The position numbers and the translations under genes were made by a program. DNA of 64,000 nt from Vibrio fluminensis (GTDB lineage: Bacteria > Pseudomonadota > Gammaproteobacteria > Enterobacterales > Vibrionaceae): positions 33,986 to 97,985 of the forward strand of contig NZ_JADILO010000035.1 in NCBI RefSeq assembly GCF_015278125.1, written 5' to 3'. The notes under the pieces were generated by a model. It was given only the letters and a program-made list of their open reading frames with translations. It did not search any database and was not told the DNA's origin. Positions 7,503 to 15,735 of the stretch are shown piece after piece; position 1 is the stretch's first letter; the number at the start of each line of letters is the position of its first letter.

Positions 7503-9533
7503 ATGAGCAAACTGTACGACTTGGTCTCAGATTACAAGCCCTCAGGTGATCAACCCAAGGCAATCAATCAATTACTAGAAGGTCTCGATGCCGGTCTTGC
7601 CCATCAAACCTTATTAGGGGTAACGGGCTCTGGTAAAACCTTTACTTTGGCCAATGTTATCGCTACCGCTCAGCGTCCGGCAATTTTGCTCGCGCCAAAC
7701 AAAACCCTTGCGGCACAGTTATACGGGGAGATGAAAGCATTTTTCCCTAATAACGCCGTAGAGTTTTTTGTTTCTTACTACGATTACTATCAGCCAGAAG
7801 CTTACGTACCGACTACAGATACTTTCATCGAGAAAGACGCGTCGATCAACGCGCACATTGAACAAATGCGTTTGTCGGCAACCAAAGCCCTACTTGAACG
7901 TAAAGATGCCATCATTGTTGCGTCGGTATCTGCGATTTACGGCTTGGGTGATCCCCAATCATATCTAAAAATGATGCTGCACGTTCGTCGTGGTGATGTG
8001 ATGGATCAGCGTGACATACTGCGTCGTTTGGCTGAACTGCAATATAGCCGCAATGATGTCGCTTTTGAGCGTGGACAATTCCGAGTTCGAGGCGAAGTGA
8101 TTGACATTTTCCCTGCTGAATCAGAGCAGGATGCAGTTCGCATTGAAATGTTCGATGATGAAATTGATTGTATCAGTATCTTTGACCCGCTGACCGGAGT
8201 GGTTAAACAAAGAGACTTGCCGCGGTACACCATTTATCCGAAAACTCACTATGTTACGCCTCGTGAGAAGATTCTTGATGCGATAGAAGAGATCAAGGTT
8301 GAGTTAGAGCAACGTAAGAAATACTTGCTAGACAATAACAAGTTGCTAGAAGAACAGCGTATAAGTCAGCGTACTCAGTTCGATATTGAGATGATGAATG
8401 AGCTTGGCTTCTGTTCTGGTATTGAAAACTACTCCCGTTATTTAAGTGGACGTAGCGAGGGTGAGCCGCCCCCAACCCTATTTGATTACTTGCCAGGCGA
8501 TGGTCTACTGATCATCGATGAGTCACACGTCACCGTGCCGCAAATTGGTGCGATGTATAAAGGTGACCGTTCACGTAAAGAAACGCTGGTGGAGTACGGT
8601 TTTCGTTTACCATCGGCTTTGGACAACCGCCCGCTAAAATTTGATGAGTTTGAGTCATTAGCGCCGCAGACAATTTTTGTCTCAGCCACACCGGGTAATT
8701 ATGAGCTAGAGAAATCGGCCGATGAAATCGCTGACCAAGTAGTTCGTCCCACAGGTTTGCTTGACCCTGAGCTTGAAGTTCGTCCTGTCGCGACTCAGGT
8801 TGACGACTTACTCTCTGAAGTGCGTATTCGCGCCGCTAAAGATGAGCGTGTGTTAGTGACCACTCTCACCAAGCGCATGGCAGAAGATTTAACCGAATAC
8901 TTGAGCGAGCATGATGTTCGCGTTCGTTACCTTCACTCAGACATTGATACCGTTGAACGTGTCGAGATTATTCGTGATTTACGTCTAGGTGAGTTTGACG
9001 TGTTAGTGGGTATTAACTTACTTAGAGAGGGCCTTGATATGCCCGAAGTTTCGCTAGTTGCGATTCTTGATGCGGATAAAGAGGGCTTCTTACGCTCTGA
9101 GCGTTCATTGATTCAGACGATTGGCCGTGCAGCGCGTAACGTCAATGGTAAAGCGATTTTGTATGCAGACCGTATTACCGGCTCAATGGAACGCGCGATG
9201 GGAGAAACGAATCGCCGTCGTGAAAAACAGCAAGCTTATAACCAAGAGCAAGGTATCGAGCCGCAGGCTTTGAAGCGTAATGTCAAAGATATTATGGAAT
9301 TAGGTGATATTGGTAAAGGGCGTAAGCAGCGTAACAGCAAAGCGGTTCCGCTGTCGAAAGTGGCCGAGCCTTCGCAAGATTACCAAGTGCTTTCTCCTCA
9401 GCAACTTGAAAAAGAGATTAACAAACTGGAAGCACAGATGTATCAACATGCGCAAAATCTCGAATTTGAATTGGCGGCTGCTAAGCGAGATGAGATAGAA
9501 AAACTGCGTGCACAGTTCATTACCAATAGCTAA
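7503..9533 (+). CDS. uvrB: UvrB, excinuclease ABC subunit B
   Basis: UvrB is the damage-verifying helicase-like subunit of nucleotide excision repair: it receives DNA from UvrA and then recruits UvrC. The 676-residue product has Walker A GVTGSGKT (about 39-46), the beta-hairpin region YYDYYQPEAYVP (about 92-103), the DESH box (about 338), helicase motif VI region IQTIGRAARN, and the C-terminal UVR domain that binds UvrC. Start: ATG at 7503 with GAGGA just upstream gives MSKLYDLVSDYKPSGDQP as in other UvrB; the frame is open upstream but would run into the LexA box. Damage-inducible by the LexA box. Confidence 0.98.
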   Translation: MSKLYDLVSDYKPSGDQPKAINQLLEGLDAGLAHQTLLGVTGSGKTFTLANVIATAQRPAILLAPNKTLAAQLYGEMKAFFPNNAVEFFVSYYDYYQPEAYVPTTDTFIEKDASINAHIEQMRLSATKALLERKDAIIVASVSAIYGLGDPQSYLKMMLHVRRGDVMDQRDILRRLAELQYSRNDVAFERGQFRVRGEVIDIFPAESEQDAVRIEMFDDEIDCISIFDPLTGVVKQRDLPRYTIYPKTHYVTPREKILDAIEEIKVELEQRKKYLLDNNKLLEEQRISQRTQFDIEMMNELGFCSGIENYSRYLSGRSEGEPPPTLFDYLPGDGLLIIDESHVTVPQIGAMYKGDRSRKETLVEYGFRLPSALDNRPLKFDEFESLAPQTIFVSATPGNYELEKSADEIADQVVRPTGLLDPELEVRPVATQVDDLLSEVRIRAAKDERVLVTTLTKRMAEDLTEYLSEHDVRVRYLHSDIDTVERVEIIRDLRLGEFDVLVGINLLREGLDMPEVSLVAILDADKEGFLRSERSLIQTIGRAARNVNGKAILYADRITGSMERAMGETNRRREKQQAYNQEQGIEPQALKRNVKDIMELGDIGKGRKQRNSKAVPLSKVAEPSQDYQVLSPQQLEKEINKLEAQMYQHAQNLEFELAAAKRDEIEKLRAQFITNS

Positions 9534-9558
9534 CCGATTTGGTCGCTAAATATCAGAC

Positions 9559-9653
9559 AAAAAAATAGCCAATAGAAATGGTTCTATTGGCTGTCATTTG
9601 TGAATACTAAGTTCACTAACAACGTCAGTTGGCTAGGTGACCCGTTAGGGTCA
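9559..9653 (-). ncRNA. qrr1: Qrr1 quorum-regulatory small RNA
   Basis: Minus-strand RNA of about 95 nt, beginning TGACCCTAACGGGTCA (first stem-loop). It contains the 21-nt core conserved in all Qrr RNAs at 9616-9636 (CTAGCCAACTGACGTTGTTAG read on the minus strand, less the last base for the rule of length: CTAGCCAACTGACGTTGTTA). It ends with the terminator stem GCCAATAGAA / TTCTATTGGC and a run of seven T. In vibrios, Qrr RNAs act with Hfq to repress luxR/hapR-type and luxO mRNAs and to activate aphA at low cell density. Position between uvrB and luxO, divergent from luxO, matches qrr1 in other vibrios. A sigma-54 promoter lies immediately upstream. Confidence 0.95.
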
Positions 9654-9663
9654 ATTTATCTAC

Positions 9664-9680
9664 AGCACTATTCGTGCCAA
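9664..9680 (-). promoter_or_regulatory. Sigma-54 promoter of qrr1
   Basis: On the minus strand, TTGGCACG-AATA-GTGCT matches the -24/-12 consensus (TGGCACG-N4-TTGCW) with GG and GC separated by ten bases. It places the +1 near 9653, where the Qrr1 5' end (TGACCC) is expected. LuxO-phosphate, a sigma-54 activator, should drive it. Confidence 0.9.
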
Positions 9681-9742
9681 TTATTAATTGTTGAATAATC
9701 CTTACTTTTATTACTGATTCAGGCATTTTTTGATTAAGTTAT

Positions 9743-9787
9743 TTGCAAAATGCAATGCGCAATGCAATTATTAAAACAAAATGCAAT
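9743..9787. promoter_or_regulatory. LuxO-binding sites between qrr1 and luxO
   Basis: TTGCA-AAA-TGCAA at 9743-9755 is a perfect inverted repeat of the LuxO-site type (TTGCA-N3-TGCAA). A second, weaker copy overlaps at 9755-9767 (ATGCG-CAA-TGCAA) and a third TGCAAT half-site is at 9782. They lie about 65-130 bp upstream of the qrr1 -24 box, where a sigma-54 enhancer site should be, and close to the luxO start, so they may also mediate luxO autorepression. Confidence 0.8.
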
Positions 9788-9807
9788 CAAAAATCTATGG
9801 CTAGGTT

Positions 9808-11193
9808 ATGCAGCAAAATACTCTAACGCAAAAAAATCGCTATCTATTGATGGTGGAAGATACGGCTTCCGTTGCCGCATTGTATCGCTCTTATCTGACT
9901 CCACTTGGTATCGACATTAATATTGTTGGAACTGGTCGAGACGCGATTGAGAGTCTCTCTTTTCGTACACCAGATCTAATCCTATTGGACCTACGTCTAC
10001 CTGATATGACGGGTATGGATGTTCTTCATGAAGTAAAACAGCAAAACCCAGATGTGCCGATCATCTTTATGACGGCGCATGGCTCTATCGATACAGCGGT
10101 TGAAGCGATGCGACATGGCGCGCAAGACTTCTTGATTAAGCCTTGTGAAGCAGACCGCTTGCGCGTTACGGTCAATAATGCGATTCGCAAAGCAAGCAAG
10201 CTAAAAACCGAAGATGGAATAAATGAAGGTTATCAGGGCTTTATCGGTAGTAGTCATACAATGCAAGCGGTGTATCGCACCATTGACTCAGCAGCAGCAA
10301 GTAAGGCGAGTATTTTTATTACCGGTGAAAGTGGCACTGGTAAAGAAGTCTGTGCTGAAGCTATCCACGCAGCAAGTAAGCGTGGTGATAAGCCCTTTAT
10401 TGCGATTAACTGTGCAGCGATACCAAAAGATCTCATCGAAAGTGAATTGTTTGGCCACGTAAAAGGTGCGTTTACTGGCGCGGCGACAGACCGACAAGGA
10501 GCCGCAGAGCTTGCTGATGGTGGAACCTTGTTCCTTGATGAGCTGTGTGAGATGGACTTGGATTTGCAAACCAAGCTACTGCGTTTCATCCAAACTGGCA
10601 CGTTCCAAAAAGTGGGTTCGTCAAAGATGAAGAGCGTCGATGTCCGTTTTGTCTGTGCGACTAACCGCGATCCGTGGAAAGAAGTGCAAGAAGGCCGTTT
10701 TCGTGAAGATTTGTATTATCGCTTATATGTCATCCCTCTTCATTTGCCACCTTTGCGTGAGCGTGACGAAGATGTCATTGAAATTGCATACTCTTTGCTT
10801 GGCTTTATGTCTAAAGAAGAAGGCAAAGACTTCATCAGACTATCGCCGGAGGTGGTAGATTGCTTCTCCCGTTATGAATGGCCGGGTAATGTGCGTCAAT
10901 TACAAAATGTATTGCGTAATGTTGTGGTGCTGAACAATGGCAAAGAAATTCGCCTTGATATGTTGCCACCACCATTGAATAAGCCGATTCATGGCAGTGA
11001 GGTTAGCGCCTCGCAAGAGAGAGAAGTGTTAACTGTGCACGATATTTTTCCATTATGGCTAACGGAAAAACGTGCCATTGAGCAAGCGATTCAGGCTTGT
11101 GATGGCAATATTCCGAAAGCTGCAGGGTATTTAGACGTTAGCCCGTCGACAATTTATCGCAAGCTGCAAGCCTGGAATGAAAAACAACTATAG
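9808..11193 (+). CDS. luxO: LuxO, quorum-sensing sigma-54 response regulator
   Basis: LuxO is the central response regulator of vibrio quorum sensing; when phosphorylated via LuxU at low cell density it activates qrr genes with sigma-54. 461 residues: receiver domain (about 12-130) with phospho-acceptor Asp61 in LILLDLRLPDMTG, equal to Asp47 when numbering begins at the internal Met15; AAA+ domain with Walker A GESGTGKE and the GAFTGA loop that contacts sigma-54; C-terminal Fis-type helix-turn-helix (AAGYLDVSPSTIYRKLQ). The start at 9808 is supported by AGG four bases before it; the internal ATG at 9850 is the alternative. luxU follows after 9 bp. Confidence 0.97.
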   Translation: MQQNTLTQKNRYLLMVEDTASVAALYRSYLTPLGIDINIVGTGRDAIESLSFRTPDLILLDLRLPDMTGMDVLHEVKQQNPDVPIIFMTAHGSIDTAVEAMRHGAQDFLIKPCEADRLRVTVNNAIRKASKLKTEDGINEGYQGFIGSSHTMQAVYRTIDSAAASKASIFITGESGTGKEVCAEAIHAASKRGDKPFIAINCAAIPKDLIESELFGHVKGAFTGAATDRQGAAELADGGTLFLDELCEMDLDLQTKLLRFIQTGTFQKVGSSKMKSVDVRFVCATNRDPWKEVQEGRFREDLYYRLYVIPLHLPPLRERDEDVIEIAYSLLGFMSKEEGKDFIRLSPEVVDCFSRYEWPGNVRQLQNVLRNVVVLNNGKEIRLDMLPPPLNKPIHGSEVSASQEREVLTVHDIFPLWLTEKRAIEQAIQACDGNIPKAAGYLDVSPSTIYRKLQAWNEKQL

Positions 11194-11202
11194 TAGGGTT
11201 TC

Positions 11203-11538
11203 ATGGACATTATTAATCAACAGCAAGTTGAACGTTTGAAGCAAGAGATTGGTGCCGATAATCTGCCAATTTTATTGGAGATTTTTTTGGGTGAGCTCAA
11301 TCAATATGCAGAGAAGCTTGACCTGCCAGACAGCGACCAAGATGCTTACCTAAAAGAGATAAGCCATGCCTTAAAAAGCAGTGCTGCCAGCTTTGGTGCA
11401 GAAGCATTATGTCGACTAGCGATCGATTATGACAGTTCAGGTAAGTCAGGGCTGGCGTTAACCAGCCCTGAAGATAAGCAGAAAATGTTAGATTTGCTTA
11501 AAGAGACTCATCATCAATACGAAGGGCTATTGAGATAG
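11203..11538 (+). CDS. luxU: LuxU, quorum-sensing phosphorelay protein (HPt)
   Basis: 111-residue histidine phosphotransfer protein that carries phosphate from the hybrid sensor kinases (LuxN/LuxPQ/CqsS types) to LuxO. The HPt motif ISHALKSSAASFGA has the phospho-accepting His at residue 55, equivalent to His58 of V. harveyi LuxU. It sits 9 bp after luxO in the same operon. Its 3' end overlaps the 3' end of the convergent YvcK-like gene by 12 bp. Confidence 0.96.
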   Translation: MDIINQQQVERLKQEIGADNLPILLEIFLGELNQYAEKLDLPDSDQDAYLKEISHALKSSAASFGAEALCRLAIDYDSSGKSGLALTSPEDKQKMLDLLKETHHQYEGLLR

Positions 11539-12414
11539 TAGCTCGATAATGGCGGCGTGAAGTTTTTGACGGTCATGTCGCCAATCTCGATTGGGTGAAG
11601 CCAAATCGGCTGTGACACAGTTCCATTCACTCAATTCAGGGTGTGCTTCTGCACCCAATACCACGTCTAGTTTACGAGCTTGGCAAGCACGCTCACACCA
11701 CTCCAGCTTTTCACGCAGAGACATGCGACCCGCAGGCCCATATTCTGGTGACAGGTTTTCTACAAACACCAGTTTTGCTGAGGTGTTGCTGGCAATTGCT
11801 CGCCCAACCTCGGGCAGTAGCAATGGTGGCATTACGCTAGTGAGGAAACTCCCCGGACCTAGAATAATCATGTCGGCCTGTTCAATGGCTTGAACCCCTT
11901 CTTTCGTTGCTGGGACTTCTGGATCGAGATCTAAGCGTTGTAGATCGGCTTCCATTTCATCGACACTGGTTTCTCCCGTCACCCACTTGCCTTCTTTTGA
12001 GAGTGCTTTCAGGTCCGATGGATGTTCTGACATCGGTACTAAATTTACATCCACTTTCAACATATTGCGGATGAGGTTAATCGCATCGAGTGGACGCACC
12101 GAAAGGTTGTCAAGCGCGGTCAACATCAAGTTACCTAGATTATGGCCATCAAGCTCTCCTGTGCCTTTAAAACGATACTCAAACATCATTGAACTAATGG
12201 AGGGTTCGGTGATTAGCTGATTCACACAGTTACGAGTATCGCCCCAAGCAATCCCGCCTTGGCAATGACGAATTCGACCTGTTGAGCCGCCATTGTCAGT
12301 GGTGGTTACAATGCCAGTCGCATTGGTTCCAAAATCTTTTAGTGCCGCAAGCATTCGACCTAAGCCGTGGCCACCACCAATAGCGACCACTTTTTTTTCT
12401 GAATAGATTGTCAT
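11527..12414 (-). CDS. YvcK/YbhK-family protein (gluconeogenesis factor, CofD-like fold)
   Basis: 295 residues related to E. coli YbhK and Bacillus YvcK. The family resembles 2-phospho-L-lactate transferase (CofD) and binds UDP-sugars; in Bacillus it is needed for growth on gluconeogenic carbon sources and for normal cell-wall synthesis. Visible are the N-terminal nucleotide-binding GGGHGLG (about 13-19), TTDNGGSTGRIR (about 37-48), DGHNLGNLML and ILGPGSFLTSVMP. The role in vibrios is inferred from the family. It is convergent with luxU and overlaps it by 12 bp, leaving no room for a terminator between the genes. Confidence 0.9.
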   Translation of the reverse strand: MTIYSEKKVVAIGGGHGLGRMLAALKDFGTNATGIVTTTDNGGSTGRIRHCQGGIAWGDTRNCVNQLITEPSISSMMFEYRFKGTGELDGHNLGNLMLTALDNLSVRPLDAINLIRNMLKVDVNLVPMSEHPSDLKALSKEGKWVTGETSVDEMEADLQRLDLDPEVPATKEGVQAIEQADMIILGPGSFLTSVMPPLLLPEVGRAIASNTSAKLVFVENLSPEYGPAGRMSLREKLEWCERACQARKLDVVLGAEAHPELSEWNCVTADLASPNRDWRHDRQKLHAAIIELLSQ

Positions 12415-12606
12415 TCGTTTTCTTATTTTCAGCTATACCAACTACAATTTAAGTTAATCGATTTACTCTTAGTACTCAATAGGGGGCAAATTGAGTGAAC
12501 TGTGCGTTTTTTTTCATTCTAAGGGTGGAATCCCTCACAGTTTTTAAGTATTTTATGCGGTAGCTGCTGTTAAATTCTTAATTGTAAAAATTTTGAACAT
12601 GTAACG
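12415..12606. other. Intergenic stretch before the moa leader
   Basis: About 190 bp, AT-rich, without an ORF or clear repeat. It should hold the promoter of the moa operon and the start region of the leftward YvcK-like gene. I see no convincing binding site. Confidence 0.4.
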
Positions 12607-12740
12607 GTTGCCATAACTCCGAGCTCAGTAAGCTAAGTTCAGTGACGAATAAGCTTTGTGAGCCAGTGACATGATGTCACAAGGGCACAGTTGGAAATGA
12701 CTATGCCTCCCGTGTTTGGAAAGGTGTTCCGTGGCGCAAC
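12607..12740 (+). promoter_or_regulatory. Moco riboswitch (MOCO RNA motif) leading moaA
   Basis: The 5' leader of the moa operon contains features of the molybdenum-cofactor RNA motif: ACTCCGAGC near 12616, GCCTCCC at 12705-12711, and GGAAAGGTGTTCC next to the start codon. The outer helix can form between GTTGC (12607-12611) and GCAAC (12736-12740), which puts the ribosome site GGAAAGG and the GTG start inside the structure. This suggests control of translation by Moco. The call is from memory of the motif and from its position; a covariance-model search is needed to be certain. Confidence 0.7.
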
Positions 12741-13720
12741 AATTAGAAGATAAATTTCATCGCAAGTTTTACTACTTGCGTCTCTCTGTTACAGATGTCT
12801 GTAACTTTAAATGCACATATTGCTTACCTGATGGTTACAAACCTTCGGGGCAAAAAAACTCGTCTTTTTTATCGCTTCCTGAAATTCAACGTGTAGTACG
12901 CGCGTTTGCTGACTGCGGTACGAGTAAAGTTCGTATCACCGGTGGCGAACCAAGTTTGCGTAAAGATTTTACACAGATCATTGAAACCGTCGCGAACACG
13001 AATGGTATTCGTAAAGTTGCGACCACCACCAATGGCTACCGAATGGAGAAGCAAGTTGCTGAGTGGCAACAAGCGGGTTTAACGCATATCAATGTCAGTG
13101 TGGATAGCCTTGACCCACGCCTTTTTCATCAAATCACAGGCGAGAATAAGTTCAATCAAGTAATGGCGGGTATCGACCGAGCTTTCGAGGTTGGTTACTC
13201 ACAGATCAAAGTTAATGTTGTGTTGATGAAAGATCTGAATTCCCACCAATTGCCGTTATTTCTTGATTGGATTAAACATCGTCCAATTCAATTGCGTTTT
13301 ATTGAATTGATGCAAACCGGTGAGATGGACGAGTTATTCCAAAACCATCATGTATCCGGTGTACAAATCCGCAACCAGTTGATCGCAAATGGTTGGTTAC
13401 TCAAAATTCGCGAGAAAAATGACGGTCCAGCTCAGGTTTTTGTTCACCCTGATTACCAAGGTGAAATTGGCTTGATTATGCCTTATGAAAAAGGGTTTTG
13501 TGAAAGCTGTAACCGACTACGCGTATCTGCATTGGGTAAACTACATCTGTGCTTGTTTGGTGATCACGGCGTCGAATTGCGTGATCTACTTGAGCAAGAT
13601 GAACAAGAACCTTTGTTAATTCAACGCATTCAAGAGCAGTTACAAACCAAGTCTGTCAGCCATTTCTTGCAAGATGGCAACACAGGTATGACGCCACACT
13701 TGGCGTCGATTGGCGGCTAA
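12731..13720 (+). CDS. moaA: MoaA, GTP 3',8-cyclase (molybdenum cofactor biosynthesis)
   Basis: Radical-SAM enzyme that starts Moco synthesis by cyclising GTP, with MoaC, to cyclic pyranopterin phosphate. 329 residues from the GTG at 12731, which aligns with the E. coli start (MASQL...FARKFYYLRLS); the frame stays open five codons upstream through a TTG inside the ribosome site. Visible are the radical-SAM cluster CNFKCTYC (about 23-30), the GGEP motif, the second cluster CESCNRLRVSALGKLHLC (about 256-273) and the essential C-terminal Gly-Gly. First gene of moaABCDE, apparently controlled by the leader riboswitch. Confidence 0.97.
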   Translation: MAQQLEDKFHRKFYYLRLSVTDVCNFKCTYCLPDGYKPSGQKNSSFLSLPEIQRVVRAFADCGTSKVRITGGEPSLRKDFTQIIETVANTNGIRKVATTTNGYRMEKQVAEWQQAGLTHINVSVDSLDPRLFHQITGENKFNQVMAGIDRAFEVGYSQIKVNVVLMKDLNSHQLPLFLDWIKHRPIQLRFIELMQTGEMDELFQNHHVSGVQIRNQLIANGWLLKIREKNDGPAQVFVHPDYQGEIGLIMPYEKGFCESCNRLRVSALGKLHLCLFGDHGVELRDLLEQDEQEPLLIQRIQEQLQTKSVSHFLQDGNTGMTPHLASIGG

Positions 13721-13795
13721 TCAAACTCTCTTCCAAATTATTTATCGCCGACGTAGAGCGGCGAACAAAACTAATCACGATAGGTAGGTGAGCAA

Positions 13796-14308
13796 ATGGG
13801 TCATGCAGAAAGCAAGTTCCAACCAGCAAACATTGCAGTACTAACAGTCTCTGACACTCGTACAGAAGAAAATGATACATCAGGTCGTTTCCTAGCTGAA
13901 AACGCTCAAGATGCAGGTCACAACATTGTTGATAAGCAAATTGTTATCGATGATATGTACAAAATCCGCGCGATCGTTTCACAGTGGATTGCCGATGAAA
14001 ACGTGCAAGCAATTATGATTACTGGTGGCACTGGTTTCACTTCTCGTGACAGTACTCCAGAAGCGTTAAAACCACTATTCGATAAAGAAGTAGAAGGTTT
14101 TGGTGAGCTATTCCGTTTGGTTTCTTACGAGGAAATCGGCACATCAACCATTCAATCTCGCGCAATCGCTGGTTTTGCTAACCACACGGTAATTTTTGCG
14201 ATGCCAGGCTCAACGGGTGCGTGTCGTACAGGTTGGACGAAGATCATCAAGCAACAGCTAGATGCGAGCCACCGTCCTTGTAACTTTATGCCACACCTTT
14301 CAGTTTAA
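13796..14308 (+). CDS. moaB: MoaB, molybdenum cofactor biosynthesis protein B
   Basis: 170 residues, MogA/MoaB family. These proteins have the molybdopterin-binding fold that adenylates molybdopterin; in organisms that also have MogA, the role of MoaB is less clear. Family motifs seen: TVSDTRTEENDTSG (about 18-31), ITGGTGFTSRDSTPE (about 75-89), GFGELFR, and IFAMPGSTGACR (about 141-152). ATG at 13796 follows TAGGTAGGTGAG. It lies 75 bp after moaA, within the moa operon. Confidence 0.95.
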   Translation: MGHAESKFQPANIAVLTVSDTRTEENDTSGRFLAENAQDAGHNIVDKQIVIDDMYKIRAIVSQWIADENVQAIMITGGTGFTSRDSTPEALKPLFDKEVEGFGELFRLVSYEEIGTSTIQSRAIAGFANHTVIFAMPGSTGACRTGWTKIIKQQLDASHRPCNFMPHLSV

Positions 14309-14337
14309 TTACTGATCCATTTAACAGCGGAGCACTC

Positions 14338-14817
14338 ATGAGCCAGTTTACCCATATCAACGCTTCTGGCGAAGCAAACATGGTGGACGTATCGGGCAAA
14401 GCAGAAACAGTACGTGAAGCGCGCGCTGAAGCTTTTGTTCATATGGCACCGGAAACCTTGCAATTGATCACGTCTGGTCAACATCACAAAGGTGATGTAT
14501 TCGCGACGGCGCGAATTGCTGGTATTCAAGCTGCAAAGAAAACGTGGGACTTGATCCCACTTTGCCATCCTCTTCTGCTGTCTAAAGTGGAAGTGCAGCT
14601 AGAAGCAAACGAAGCAGAAAATTACGTACGCATTGAGTCGTTATGTAAGCTGGCGGGTAAAACCGGTGTTGAGATGGAAGCGCTAACAGCCGCTTCGGTT
14701 GCTGCTTTAACCATTTACGATATGTGTAAAGCGGTACAGAAAGATATGGTGATTGGTCAAGTTCGTTTGTTAGAGAAGCTTGGCGGTAAATCAGGACACT
14801 TTAAGGTGGATGCATGA
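14338..14817 (+). CDS. moaC: MoaC, cyclic pyranopterin monophosphate synthase
   Basis: MoaC converts the MoaA product 3',8-cyclo-GTP into cyclic pyranopterin monophosphate. 159 residues of usual length, with FTHINASGEANMVDVS at the N-terminus, LIPLCHPLLLSKV (about 77-89) and the block GKTGVEMEALTAASVAALTIYDM carrying conserved active-site residues. Good ribosome site CGGAG seven bases before the ATG. It overlaps moaD by four bases (ATGA). Confidence 0.97.
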   Translation: MSQFTHINASGEANMVDVSGKAETVREARAEAFVHMAPETLQLITSGQHHKGDVFATARIAGIQAAKKTWDLIPLCHPLLLSKVEVQLEANEAENYVRIESLCKLAGKTGVEMEALTAASVAALTIYDMCKAVQKDMVIGQVRLLEKLGGKSGHFKVDA

Positions 14818-15059
14818 TTAAGGTTTTATTCTTTGCTCAAACTCGTGAGTTGGTTGAAACCGATGAGCTGCAACTTGAAGGGCAGTTTACTACGGTTGAA
14901 GAGTTGCGTGCTCATTTAGCTGCACAAGAAGGTAAGTGGGATCTTGCACTTGATCCTGGCCGTCTTTTGGCGGCGGTAAATCAATCAATCGTACCGCTTA
15001 CTCACCCGCTTACCGCTGGTGATGAGGTGGCATTTTTCCCACCGGTTACCGGAGGCTAA
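14814..15059 (+). CDS. moaD: MoaD, molybdopterin synthase small subunit (sulfur carrier)
   Basis: 81-residue ubiquitin-fold sulfur carrier; its C-terminal Gly-Gly (PPVTGG) is thiocarboxylated and inserts into MoaE to give molybdopterin its dithiolene sulfurs. The ATG overlaps the moaC stop (ATGA) and the stop is one base before the moaE ATG, so the three genes are translationally linked. Confidence 0.96.
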   Translation: MIKVLFFAQTRELVETDELQLEGQFTTVEELRAHLAAQEGKWDLALDPGRLLAAVNQSIVPLTHPLTAGDEVAFFPPVTGG

Positions 15060-15060
15060 G

Positions 15061-15516
15061 ATGGATCCTCGTGTATTAGTACAAGTTGAAGATTTCAACG
15101 TCGGTGATGAGTATCAAGCGTTAGCAAAAAGCAATGCTTCAGGTGCGGTGGTGACTTTCGTCGGTAAAGTTCGCGACATGAATCTAGGCGACGATGTGGT
15201 TGGTCTTTCACTTGAGCACTACCCAGGCATGACAGAAAAAGCGTTGGCAGAAATCTGTGATGAAGCTGAGCAGCGTTGGCCGTTGGAAGCGATCCGTGTT
15301 ATTCACCGTGTGGGTGATATGACAACAGGCGATCAAATCGTGTTTGTCGGTGTGGCAAGTGCGCACCGTGGCGCAGCATTTGACGCATGCGAATTTGTTA
15401 TGGATTACCTAAAAACCAAAGCACCGTTCTGGAAGAAAGAGCGTACCACTGAAGCAACACGTTGGGTTGATTCGCGTGACTCTGATGCGAAAGCCGCAGA
15501 GCGTTGGCAAAAATAG
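15061..15516 (+). CDS. moaE: MoaE, molybdopterin synthase catalytic subunit
   Basis: 151 residues. MoaE pairs with MoaD to convert cyclic pyranopterin monophosphate to molybdopterin. Visible are FVGKVRDMN (about 36-44), LEHYPGM, HRVGDMTTGD (about 82-91), ASAHRGAAF, and the C-terminal block KTKAPFWKKE with the catalytic lysines. I take the ATG at 15061, right after the moaD stop and with GGAGG seven bases before it; the frame is open 14 codons further up inside moaD. Last gene of moaABCDE. Confidence 0.97.
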   Translation: MDPRVLVQVEDFNVGDEYQALAKSNASGAVVTFVGKVRDMNLGDDVVGLSLEHYPGMTEKALAEICDEAEQRWPLEAIRVIHRVGDMTTGDQIVFVGVASAHRGAAFDACEFVMDYLKTKAPFWKKERTTEATRWVDSRDSDAKAAERWQK

Positions 15517-15529
15517 TTTTTAGATTCGA

Positions 15530-15565
15530 GCCGTACTTTTTAAGACCGCCGTACTTTTTAAGACC
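15530..15565 (+). repeat. 18-bp tandem duplication after moaE
   Basis: GCCGTACTTTTTAAGACC occurs twice head to tail (15530-15547 and 15548-15565). The AAGACC of the second copy forms the left arm of the moa terminator; the duplication therefore supplied a second left arm just upstream. Confidence 0.9.
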
Positions 15566-15592
15566 ATAGGTATTTGCCTGTGGTCTTTTTTT
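15560..15592 (+). terminator. Terminator of the moa operon
   Basis: Stem AAGACCATAGG / CCTGTGGTCTT with a TATTTG loop and a run of seven T, about 45 bp after the moaE stop. Confidence 0.9.
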
Positions 15593-15735
15593 ATCTTGCT
15601 TACGTAGTGATAGATTAAACCTATCAGAAAAATTGTTGCTTTCCATTTAGTAAAATCAAGAAATTAGGCGACACTTAAGTTAACAAAGTTATTTCTCAAT
15701 AGAGTTTAGTCAGTGGCGCGACATAGGAGACCAAC

